From a bacterium (GTDB taxonomy: Bacteria > UBP13 > UBA5359), in NCBI GenBank assembly GCA_028699365.1, contig JAQVUQ010000029.1, forward strand, positions 1 to 13,708: a stretch of DNA of 13,708 nucleotides. Direction: 5' to 3'. A program made the translations under genes and the position numbers. Positions 7,029 through 13,708 of the stretch are shown piece by piece. The notes beneath the pieces were generated by a model that saw nothing but the letters and a program-made list of their open reading frames with translations, did no database searches and was not told where the DNA came from. Position 1 is the stretch's first letter, and every line of letters starts with the position of its first letter.

Positions 7029-9989
7029 ATGGAATCAAGAAACTTTGCCGGCTGGTTTGGCTGCGCGGTAATACTTCTCTGTATGTCTGCGGCCGGATTT
7101 TGTGAAGGTGCAGAGAAAGATTTCCTGTTAACAGAAAATGGGGTAAACAATATTGCCGGTTCAGAGTATAAAAATGCACCCGTTCTGAAGACCGGTGGTG
7201 ACTATTATGTAATGCCGGAATTTGCGCCTCTTTTTGCCTTGGAATATAATGAAAAAGGGACGGTTACGGCCCCAACACCCTTTACGTCCGGCATCCTCTG
7301 CAACGGCGATGCGTCTTTCAACTATAAAAGAACGCCGTTTCCGTACGCTTTTTGGACTGACAGATCTTTGGCATCACTGATTCTCGATCTGAAGAAGCAG
7401 TATTTCATATCCAAAGTAAGAGTTAAAATACTACTTGCTCCCAAGGTGCACGGTATATCGAGGATAGGCGTCTACACATGGGACGAAATGCTGGACGCAG
7501 GCTCCCAGCCACTGAAAGAGATTGAACTGCCGGTTAACGGATGGAACGAATTTTCTATTAATAAGGCAAGCGATAAGATTAAACTGGATTTCACCGCAAT
7601 GTCGGGCTGTCGCTATATGACAATTTCCGAGGTTGAAATCCGGGGCAAAGAGTCCTCTCAAGCGACAAATAAATCGGATACGCTTAAAAAAGACACACCG
7701 CAGGCAAAATCTGATGGTGTAAAAAATTACTTTGCATTCGACTTTGGAACTGTAGATTCACCCGTATGGAATGATTTTGTACCGGTCAGCGAAAAAACGG
7801 TGTATACAAAAGAAAAAGGCTACGGCTGGATTCCGTTTGCAAACGAAAAACCGCTTTTGGAGAGCTATTACGGCACAGGCTCAGCCGTTGTGCCGGGGCT
7901 TCTTTCCAGAGACCGGGGCAAAGAGGTTAAAGTATACGATAATTTATTCAGTGATTTTAACGGGGCACAACAGGCATATCACAGCCGGCTTGAGCAGGAG
8001 TTTGCCGTTGATATCAGGAACGGGCGCTATCTGTTATATTTATGCTCCGGTGATCTTGTCTATGCCAAACCGGGCAATATCTATGAACTGGTAGTTGATG
8101 CCGAGGGTAAACGAGCGATAAGCGGCGGTATCCGATACGATTATGACCTATGCTCGCGGGCGCAATTCGAAGTTGATGTTAAAGACGGGCAACTGAACCT
8201 TCGCTTTGGATGTGGCGGGGAGGAGTGGTTACGGAATTGGAACGTATGCGGTATGCTCATTCTGCCTTGTAATAACAGGGTTGAAAAGGCATCGGCGCAA
8301 GAAACAATAACAGAACTTGAAAAAGAGATAACTGTTGCAAGAGAGAATGCTTTCTCTGCACTCTTCAGAGAGGTCAAATATGAAGAGACGACCAAACTCT
8401 TTCCACTTGCCAAGTCTGATACAGACAGGGGATATATTTTATTCGTTCGCAATTGGATGAAAGCAATTTTCCCGGATACCGTTCCTCAAAAAGCAGAAGC
8501 AGAAATAGACGAACTTTCAATCTGGTGTTCACCGGGAGAATATGAGCCTGTAACATTAGGCGTTTATCCACTTGCAAACCTTGCTGCCGAGGTCGAAGCA
8601 AGCGATTTGGTCAGTCGTGAGAAAAATGTAATAGAAAAGAAAAATATAAGTATCAGGGTAACCGGCTATCTGCCTGAAAGAATTAAAGACGAGCGAAAAA
8701 CCGTGGGAGACTATACCTGTTATCTTGCTGACAGTTCATGGGGAACTTCATACATGAAGAAATTCCCCAAAATCCTTTGGCCATATACAGGGAAAATCGA
8801 TATAAACGAAACAAAGCAGCTCTGGCTGACGGTGCATGTTCCCAAGGCGGCAAAACCGGGTAAATACGAAGGAAGAGTTATATTTAAACCTCTTAACAAA
8901 CCGCAACAGGTAATACCGCTTAGCGTTACTGTATTTCCCATTAACCTGCTGAAATCAGATAGAGTGCAGGGGATGTATTGGTATGCGGGAATGACGGAGA
9001 CCTCTCAAGACAGGCAAAGAGAGCTGCTGGATATGGCTGAGCATGGAATTGGCTCGGTAGTTATTTGGCAGGTTCTACCTGAATTGAAGACGGAAGAAGG
9101 AAAACTTACTCTGGATTTTACGCTGCTTGATAAACTTGTTCGGGAGATAAAAGATGCAGGGCTAACCCAATATATACCGTTTTATACCGCTTCTCTTGTC
9201 GGCAAACTGAAATACCTGTGCAAAACGGGCGCAGTTAATATGTCTCTTGACGATGCGTATTCATATACGATCGGCGAAATCAATAAACACGCACAGGAGA
9301 ATAAATGGCCGCAAGTCCTCTTTTATCCTGTAGATGAAATCGGCAATAGCGCAAATTGCAGGGCTGAGTTTAAACACCTTGCGTCGCTGATAAAAAAAGA
9401 GCCGGGTGCAAAGGTATATTGCACCGTTAACAATTATGCTGCAGGTGTGGATTGTGCGGATACAATTGACTACTGGTGTGCTAATATCCGGATGTCGCAA
9501 GAGCAGGAGCAGGATGTTATTAAGCGGGGAAAGGTGCTCATGCGTTACGGCAATTCATTTAACTTCAATCCGCGCATCTCCAGGACGGTAAGTGGATTCG
9601 GGTTCTGGAGAATTCCGGCGGAGGCCATGTATTACTGGCATTATCAAGCTACCAACGGTGATCCGTTTACCGCGCTGGATACCAAATCCAGAGACTGGGT
9701 TTCATCTTATCCATCTCCTGACGGGCCAATAAATTCTATCGATTTTGAGGCAATCAGAGAAGGCATAGATGATATGAATTACATCTATACCCTCCGGATG
9801 TTTATGGATAAAGCAAAGAAGAGCGGCAAAGAAGAGCTTGCAAAGGGTGGCGAAACTATTCTTAAGGAGATTATCTCTTGTGATCCTTCGTATTCACAGT
9901 ATGATTTTGCGGGTGTGCCAAACGAGAAATATCATGAATGGCGATTGCGGATGGCGCAGGAGATAATGAAACTGCAAGCCGCTTTCTAG
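7029..9989 (+). CDS. exported DUF4091 / GH123-like glycosidase with N-terminal binding-type domains
   Basis: The product has 986 residues. A signal peptide (charged start, hydrophobic core about 8-21, cleavage near 22-28) indicates export. Residues about 60-200 look like a discoidin-type beta-sandwich. After a Ser/Thr/Lys-rich linker, residues about 233-411 (starting FAFDFGTVDSP) look like a second galactose-binding-like domain. Residues about 480-640 form a beta-sandwich and about 645-900 a barrel. The barrel carries an adjacent D769-E770 pair in FYPVDEIG; GH123 enzymes use adjacent Asp and Glu for substrate-assisted hydrolysis of beta-N-acetylgalactosaminides. The DUF4091 signature IREGIDDMNYIYTL is at 909-922. 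The substrate is not determined. ATG 7029 follows GAGAGGGA (7016-7023) with a 5-nt gap; ATG 7014 is an alternative. It lies 78 nt after the prepilin gene, possibly on one transcript, and is among the most A+T-rich genes here. Confidence 0.85.
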   Translation: MESRNFAGWFGCAVILLCMSAAGFCEGAEKDFLLTENGVNNIAGSEYKNAPVLKTGGDYYVMPEFAPLFALEYNEKGTVTAPTPFTSGILCNGDASFNYKRTPFPYAFWTDRSLASLILDLKKQYFISKVRVKILLAPKVHGISRIGVYTWDEMLDAGSQPLKEIELPVNGWNEFSINKASDKIKLDFTAMSGCRYMTISEVEIRGKESSQATNKSDTLKKDTPQAKSDGVKNYFAFDFGTVDSPVWNDFVPVSEKTVYTKEKGYGWIPFANEKPLLESYYGTGSAVVPGLLSRDRGKEVKVYDNLFSDFNGAQQAYHSRLEQEFAVDIRNGRYLLYLCSGDLVYAKPGNIYELVVDAEGKRAISGGIRYDYDLCSRAQFEVDVKDGQLNLRFGCGGEEWLRNWNVCGMLILPCNNRVEKASAQETITELEKEITVARENAFSALFREVKYEETTKLFPLAKSDTDRGYILFVRNWMKAIFPDTVPQKAEAEIDELSIWCSPGEYEPVTLGVYPLANLAAEVEASDLVSREKNVIEKKNISIRVTGYLPERIKDERKTVGDYTCYLADSSWGTSYMKKFPKILWPYTGKIDINETKQLWLTVHVPKAAKPGKYEGRVIFKPLNKPQQVIPLSVTVFPINLLKSDRVQGMYWYAGMTETSQDRQRELLDMAEHGIGSVVIWQVLPELKTEEGKLTLDFTLLDKLVREIKDAGLTQYIPFYTASLVGKLKYLCKTGAVNMSLDDAYSYTIGEINKHAQENKWPQVLFYPVDEIGNSANCRAEFKHLASLIKKEPGAKVYCTVNNYAAGVDCADTIDYWCANIRMSQEQEQDVIKRGKVLMRYGNSFNFNPRISRTVSGFGFWRIPAEAMYYWHYQATNGDPFTALDTKSRDWVSSYPSPDGPINSIDFEAIREGIDDMNYIYTLRMFMDKAKKSGKEELAKGGETILKEIISCDPSYSQYDFAGVPNEKYHEWRLRMAQEIMKLQAAF

Positions 9990-10054
9990 AATTTGGTACT
10001 TTTTCTCTGTAGAGACTTCTCCAGCATACTTAAGACAAGGGAGATTGCCAAGCA

Positions 10055-11320
10055 ATGGAATTGACTCAAGACAAAGGATTATTGAATCTGGCCATGTACG
10101 GTGGCACGAAAGTCAGGATCAGGCCCTGGTCGGGACGATCCCTGTTGGGAGAAGACGAGCGAGCAGCCGTAAACGCCCTTTTCGATGAAGCCATAAGGAC
10201 AGGCAGTGTCTTCGGCTATAACGGGCCGGAGGAAGAAGCCTACTGCCGCGAATTTGCAGAATACATGGGCGGCGGCTATGCCGATGCCGTCAACTCCGGC
10301 ACTACGGCCGTATATACGGCCCTGCGCGCCCTTAAACCCGAACCCTTCACCGAGGTCATAGTCAGCCCCATAACCGATCCGGGCGGTATGATGCCCATAG
10401 TGCTGTGCAATTGCATACCTGTCATAGCCGATACCGCCCCCGGCAGCTACAACGTGGGGCCGGAACAGATAAAGGAGCTTATATCCCCCCTTGCCAGTGC
10501 CATCATAGTGGCCCACATAGGAGGAGAACCGGCCGATATAGAAGGCATCGTCGCTATAGCTCGCCGGCACGGCATACCTGTTATAGAAGACTGCGCCCAG
10601 GCACACGGGGCAGAGATCGACGGGCAAAAGGCAGGCACATTCGGCGACATAGCAGCCTTCTCCACTATGTCCGGCAAGCATCACTGCACCGGAAGCCAGG
10701 GCGGAGTGGTCTATACCAGGGATGAAGAACTGTATAACAGTGCCAGACGATGCTCGGATAGAGGCAAGCCGTTTGGGCTGCCGAACGGAAGCAGCAACTG
10801 CACAGCCGCACTTAATCTCAATCTTAACGATCTGTCGGCAGCAATAGGCAGAGTACAGCTAAGAAAGCTTCCCGATATAATCAAGCGTCGTCAATATGTA
10901 GCCGCAAAAATCAGCCAGGGCATTAAAGAACTCAAGCTGGTGACAGTGCCCGATATCCTGCCGGGGGCTGAGCCGAGCTACTGGTTTATGCGGTTGGGAT
11001 TCAACGTTGATGCCGCTACCTGCAGTAAAGAGACGTTCTGCCAGGCTTTGCAGGCGGAAGGTATACCGGTATTAGCCAGTTACAGGCATATGCCCCACAC
11101 CATGGAGTGGTTTACCAGGCGGCAGGTATTCGGCAATAGCGGATATCCCTGGACATCACCCCTTTACCCGGGTAACGCCGACAGGATCTTCACCTGCCCC
11201 AATGCCGTAGCCGCTACGGACAAGCAGTTCAATCTCAGCATCCATGAAGGGTGGGGAGAAGAGGAGATTAGGGATACCTTGCAGGCATTATGCAAGTTGG
11301 AAGAAGCATTCGCTGAATAA
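10055..11320 (+). CDS. DegT/DnrJ/EryC1/StrS-family PLP aminotransferase
   Basis: A 421-residue sugar-aminotransferase-type enzyme, slightly longer than the usual 370-400. Visible motifs are VNSGTTAVYTAL at 79-90 (cofactor phosphate), IEDCAQAHGA at 177-186 with D179 facing the PLP nitrogen, and FSTMSGKHHCTG at 202-213 with the Schiff-base lysine K208. The loop after the lysine reads TGSQGG where most family members have TGEGG. NLNLNDLSAAIGRVQL, about residue 252 onward, is the conserved helix lining the dimer interface. Members convert keto-sugars or cyclitols to amino derivatives for surface polysaccharides or natural products, using glutamate or glutamine. No dehydratase, oxidoreductase or glycosyltransferase partner is in the window, so the product is unknown. 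The Shine-Dalgarno AAGGGAG (10037-10043) is 11 nt from the ATG, a little far. Isoleucine is frequently encoded by ATA, especially in the first half. Confidence 0.9.
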   Translation: MELTQDKGLLNLAMYGGTKVRIRPWSGRSLLGEDERAAVNALFDEAIRTGSVFGYNGPEEEAYCREFAEYMGGGYADAVNSGTTAVYTALRALKPEPFTEVIVSPITDPGGMMPIVLCNCIPVIADTAPGSYNVGPEQIKELISPLASAIIVAHIGGEPADIEGIVAIARRHGIPVIEDCAQAHGAEIDGQKAGTFGDIAAFSTMSGKHHCTGSQGGVVYTRDEELYNSARRCSDRGKPFGLPNGSSNCTAALNLNLNDLSAAIGRVQLRKLPDIIKRRQYVAAKISQGIKELKLVTVPDILPGAEPSYWFMRLGFNVDAATCSKETFCQALQAEGIPVLASYRHMPHTMEWFTRRQVFGNSGYPWTSPLYPGNADRIFTCPNAVAATDKQFNLSIHEGWGEEEIRDTLQALCKLEEAFAE

Positions 11321-11454
11321 TAGATCTCCTGAATATAGAGCGCAAGATAACAGCCGGGACCAACGCCATACTCTCCGTCCGCAAAAAGGAACGGATAGCA
11401 GGATAGTGAAAGAGAATAAATCCATGCCGAACGGCAAACTAAGGAGAGTTTAAC

Positions 11455-12696
11455 ATGAAGGTAAATGAAAACCCATGCAGAGTCAGGTTCCTGCGTCAAT
11501 TTTCAAGCCTTATGACGGTCTTTGCACTTCTGGCTATCGTGCCGCAGCCGGTGCGTGCCGCCTATGTCCCGCCAGTGCCGTCATATGAAGTAAGTGAATT
11601 GACTGACGGCACCTACCAGGTCAGGAGGGTCTCAAACGGCGGCATCATAGCAACCTCGACGACGGATGTTGCCGTCTGCGTGAATGCGGCTTTGAATGAT
11701 ACGGTGGATAACGCGCCGCTAAGAGGGGCGAACATCACTTTCACGGCCAACGAATTCACGATTTTGAATCCGATAGTGATACCGGCGGCTAATGACGCGC
11801 AGTATTATTTTTCCGGACTTCAGTCCGCCAGCAGAACGTATGGCACCATACTGAAAGCCGGCACGACTTTTCCCACTAACAGGTACATGTTTGAATGCGT
11901 TGCGGCAGTCGGATCGAATAAAAGACCGTGTATGGATATCAGCGGATTCTATCTGTACAATCCGAACTTTGCCACCATCAATATCGGGGGAATCAAATAT
12001 GAATCTGACCGTGCCTCAATAGAAGAAAGGCTGGCAGTCAAGCAAGTCGTGGGCAATTATTTGTGGCGTGGGCTTCACGTCATCGGTCCGGCCGATTATT
12101 TCATGTTGAAAAATATAACCTTTTATGACGCCAATGCTGCCTTTATCGGCGACAGGGATTTTATCTTTGAACAGGGAGAACATGCCGGCAAGCCGTCATA
12201 CGGCACATGCACGGCGTTAGTCTCTTCGCATTCCGGGACAATGACCAACGCCTTTGATCTTGCATGCACTTACTGTAGATACTTTAACATATCAGTGATC
12301 AGCGGGAGATATACCGAAGCACCGATCAAGCTGGCGAAATCCTGGTCTAATGATTTCTATGGGATTACAGTTAACGCTACTGCTATAGAAACCAGTGAAG
12401 CGGCTGTGCTCTTTGATGCCGTGGATTCGACCAATCCCCAGACGTATGACAATCATTTATACGATGCAAGAGCTGTGAACTGTCCTTATGCGCTCAAATT
12501 CAAGAATAATGCTTTGAGAAACTATATTAAGATATCCTATTACGAGGGCTTCCCGACTATTCATGATGCCGGGCATAATTCTACGGCCGATACCCAAAGC
12601 ACCATTGTAATCCTGCCGGGATTGCAGCCTGTGAGTGTTGTGAATCAGCCCATAACCTCCACCAACAGCCTTGTCCGTATCATCGATGAAAGATAG
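11455..12696 (+). CDS. exported protein, probable right-handed beta-helix (pectate-lyase-like), function unknown
   Basis: The product has 413 residues. A signal peptide is clear: positively charged start, hydrophobic core about 17-29, and cleavage near PVRA|AYV (after residue 35). The mature N-terminus reads as a pectate-lyase-3/tail-spike-type beginning, with an alternating hydrophobic pattern (ITFTANEFTILNPIVIP at about 89-105). Repeated short strands follow, with asparagine- and glycine-rich turns to the end, consistent with parallel beta-helix coils. I recognise no catalytic signature, so it could be a polysaccharide lyase, a binding protein or a structural surface protein. ATG at 11455 follows AAGGAGAG (11441-11448) by 6 nt, a strong site. 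It begins 134 nt after the DegT aminotransferase; that gap shows no convincing promoter or terminator, so co-transcription is possible. Confidence 0.7.
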   Translation: MKVNENPCRVRFLRQFSSLMTVFALLAIVPQPVRAAYVPPVPSYEVSELTDGTYQVRRVSNGGIIATSTTDVAVCVNAALNDTVDNAPLRGANITFTANEFTILNPIVIPAANDAQYYFSGLQSASRTYGTILKAGTTFPTNRYMFECVAAVGSNKRPCMDISGFYLYNPNFATINIGGIKYESDRASIEERLAVKQVVGNYLWRGLHVIGPADYFMLKNITFYDANAAFIGDRDFIFEQGEHAGKPSYGTCTALVSSHSGTMTNAFDLACTYCRYFNISVISGRYTEAPIKLAKSWSNDFYGITVNATAIETSEAAVLFDAVDSTNPQTYDNHLYDARAVNCPYALKFKNNALRNYIKISYYEGFPTIHDAGHNSTADTQSTIVILPGLQPVSVVNQPITSTNSLVRIIDER

Positions 12697-12715
12697 AGAA
12701 TCAGGGAGACAGGTC

Positions 12716-12744
12716 TTGTGATTTGAAGCGAGTCACTGTAAAAT
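12716..12744 (+). promoter_or_regulatory. candidate sigma70-type promoter in the 12697-12946 gap
   Basis: TTGTGA at 12716-12721 (4 of 6 matches to TTGACA) and TAAAAT at 12739-12744 (5 of 6 matches to TATAAT) are 17 nt apart. The start of transcription would be near 12751, the first bases of the long inverted repeat 12750-12839. No large gene follows on this strand, so a short gene or an RNA would be the product. Confidence 0.4.
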
Positions 12745-12749
12745 AGCCG

Positions 12750-12839
12750 TATGCTCAGATCGCTGGGAATAGAATACCCTGGAGATGTCTGGTGGTTGAG
12801 AGAAAAATCATGACGCTCATTTATCGGGTATTGAGCATA
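12750..12839 (+). repeat. nested long-range inverted repeat, possible structured RNA
   Basis: TATGCTCA (12750-12757) pairs perfectly with TGAGCATA (12832-12839), and inside it AATACCC (12773-12779) pairs perfectly with GGGTATT (12826-12832). On the right side the two arms are contiguous, sharing T12832; on the left they are separated by 15 nt. The inner loop is 46 nt and contains the ATG of the small reading frame at 12810. I do not recognise a known RNA family. Confidence 0.3.
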
Positions 12840-12935
12840 TATCTGCTGGTTCGTATCCTGGAGTTTCTGCCGTCAGTAATAAGCTCTTTCTCCCCGATGA
12901 ATATGCGAATGATGCAACAGATAAAGATATCATAG
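12810..12935 (+). CDS. possible small membrane protein, perhaps a frameshifted gene remnant
   Basis: A 41-residue reading frame starting MTLIYRVLSIYLLVRILEFL, with one predicted membrane-spanning stretch at about residues 3-27. GAGAGA (12798-12803) is a weak Shine-Dalgarno 6 nt upstream, and a candidate promoter lies at 12716-12744. The start resembles small integral membrane proteins. After about 12890 a different frame (codons beginning at 12881) reads NKLFLPDEYANDATDKDIIAG followed by a second hydrophobic stretch (LLGLAPIISGAYILV) that runs into the 3' end of the convergent transporter gene. That second part from 12950 on is the antisense of the transporter and could be coincidence. It may be an intact 41-residue protein, a frameshifted pseudogene or noise. 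Confidence 0.3.
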   Translation: MTLIYRVLSIYLLVRILEFLPSVISSFSPMNMRMMQQIKIS

Positions 12936-12946
12936 CCGGACAGTAT

Positions 12947-13708
12947 TTACTCGGGCTTGCTCCGATTATCAGTGGCGCTTATATCCTGGTCACTGCTGAG
13001 CAGGCATCCGCCCAGGCAGGTCTGATCGCATATGCCGTCACAGGGCTCCACGTGGATGGTCGTTCTGGTACCCGGAAAATGCGTCTCTATTTCATCGTCG
13101 ATAATATCGGTAAGGCGATGTGAATCCGCTACGGAAAGATCCTTTTCCACTATCAGATGGAACTCCACAAAGCGCAGGGCGCCGTTCTTTCGGGTATGCA
13201 GGTGATGTATGCCGCGTATCGACGGTCCCAGGCCGGCGATATACTCGCGGATCCAGGCTTCTTCTTCGGGCAGACTTACATCAAGTAGATCTTTTGCCGA
13301 TTCCAGCGTCAGATGCCAGGCAGCTCGTATGATCAGCAGGGCCACGGCTATGGCGGCCAACGGGTCCAGCCAGAGTAGATTCACACCCGGGAAGAGCCTG
13401 CTCCCAGCCAGGATGATGATCAATCCGGCCATAACTCCCGCTGAGGTGTAGACATCCGTGCGCAGATGCCAGGCATCCGCCTGAAGGGCTACGGAGCAGG
13501 TTGCTCTTCCAACCTTGAACAGCCGCTTAGAGACGATGATGTTTACTACCGACGAGACGAACATAACGACTACGCCCCAGCCTACAGCTTCGATCTCCCG
13601 GGGATGCAGCAGTTTGCCTGCCGCTTCGTAGATTATCCAGCCTGACGCCAGGAATATCAGCAGAGCCTCGACCGTGCCGGAAATGTTCTCCACCTTGCCG
13701 TGCCCGAA
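12947..13708 (-). CDS. cation diffusion facilitator (CDF) metal transporter, C-terminal part (partial)
   Basis: 253 residues are visible; the gene continues beyond the right edge, where the frame opens as FGHGKVENISG, the CDF loop before transmembrane helix 3. A GTG at 13693 is an internal valine codon, not the start. Helices 3 to 6 follow in order. The transport site of helix 5 is seen as D78 with H81-L-R-T-D85 (the HxxxD zinc-site motif). The cytoplasmic domain, about 140-222, ends in TTIHVEPC, the classic CDF C-terminal fold for metal sensing and dimerisation. The family exports Zn2+, Mn2+, Fe2+ or similar ions in exchange for protons; the HxxxD residue at this site favours zinc, but this is not decisive. 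The tail carries four evenly spaced cysteines, C223, C227, C231 and C235. It converges on the plus-strand genes with no clear terminator between. Confidence 0.9.
   Translation of the reverse strand, partial: FGHGKVENISGTVEALLIFLASGWIIYEAAGKLLHPREIEAVGWGVVVMFVSSVVNIIVSKRLFKVGRATCSVALQADAWHLRTDVYTSAGVMAGLIIILAGSRLFPGVNLLWLDPLAAIAVALLIIRAAWHLTLESAKDLLDVSLPEEEAWIREYIAGLGPSIRGIHHLHTRKNGALRFVEFHLIVEKDLSVADSHRLTDIIDDEIETHFPGTRTTIHVEPCDGICDQTCLGGCLLSSDQDISATDNRSKPE

Noticed and set aside
9990-10054. T-run and small TCTC…GAGA inverted repeat after the GH123-like gene, considered as a terminator
   Set aside because: The T-run precedes the repeat in the plus direction and the stem has only 4-5 pairs, so it does not form an intrinsic terminator for the gene.
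10079-10684. Minus-strand open frame of about 201 codons opposite the DegT-type aminotransferase
   Set aside because: The plus-strand protein has the full PLP motif set; the antisense product is a Gly/Tyr-rich shadow with no known features.
13691-13693. GTG as the start codon of the CDF transporter
   Set aside because: The same frame continues to the window edge and encodes the conserved FGHGK segment of the CDF loop, so the gene is cut by the edge.
1-13708. tRNA, rRNA, CRISPR array, insertion sequence or prophage genes
   Set aside because: No repeat-spacer pattern, transposase or integrase motif, terminal inverted repeats, cloverleaf with GTTCRANNC, or rRNA-like segment was found on either strand by reading.

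Overview
The window looks like chromosomal DNA from a free-living, Gram-negative-type bacterium of a little-cultured phylum. The best clue is the protein at 6219-6950. It is a type II pseudopilin-like protein with the N-terminal style (…[14 protein letters not shown]…) and the C-terminal H-x9-DG motif typical of proteins expanded in Armatimonadota, Planctomycetota and Lentisphaerota. The phrase after the membrane helix resembles Armatimonadota most. This placement is inference from motifs, not a database result.

Layout. Positions 1-2392 form a G+C-richer block: the end of a tRNA-dihydrouridine synthase (dusB), a gene of the family usually annotated 'quinate 5-dehydrogenase', and a class-III PLP aminotransferase. 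The last two overlap by 14 nt, so they are probably translationally coupled. Positions 2393-9989 are visibly more A+T-rich and read like a glycan-utilisation island: an AraC-type regulator, a cytoplasmic family GH38 alpha-mannosidase, a prepilin-like surface protein, and a large exported DUF4091/GH123-like protein with binding-type N-terminal domains. Positions 10055-12696 hold a DegT/DnrJ/EryC1/StrS-type sugar aminotransferase and an exported protein that looks like a right-handed beta-helix of the pectate-lyase/tail-spike type. From 12947 to the right edge, on the minus strand, is the C-terminal two thirds of a cation-diffusion-facilitator (CDF) metal transporter.

How the parts may work together. 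The exported GH123-like protein could release or trim glycans outside the cytoplasm. The GH38 enzyme, which has no signal peptide, would cleave imported mannosyl oligosaccharides inside. The AraC regulator 82 nt upstream of the GH38 gene is the natural candidate to control it. No sugar transporter lies in the window, so uptake must be encoded elsewhere. The DegT aminotransferase suggests synthesis of an amino-sugar or cyclitol, but its partner enzymes are not here.

The least explained stretch is the 250-nt gap 12697-12946. It has a reasonable sigma70-like promoter, a nested long-range inverted repeat starting at the predicted transcript start, and a short hydrophobic reading frame whose apparent continuation is in another frame and converges on the CDF gene. 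No rRNA, tRNA, CRISPR array, transposase or prophage gene was seen. I see no convincing novel multi-gene system. The most useful leads are the glycan island, the palindrome over the pseudopilin promoter and the 12697-12946 gap.
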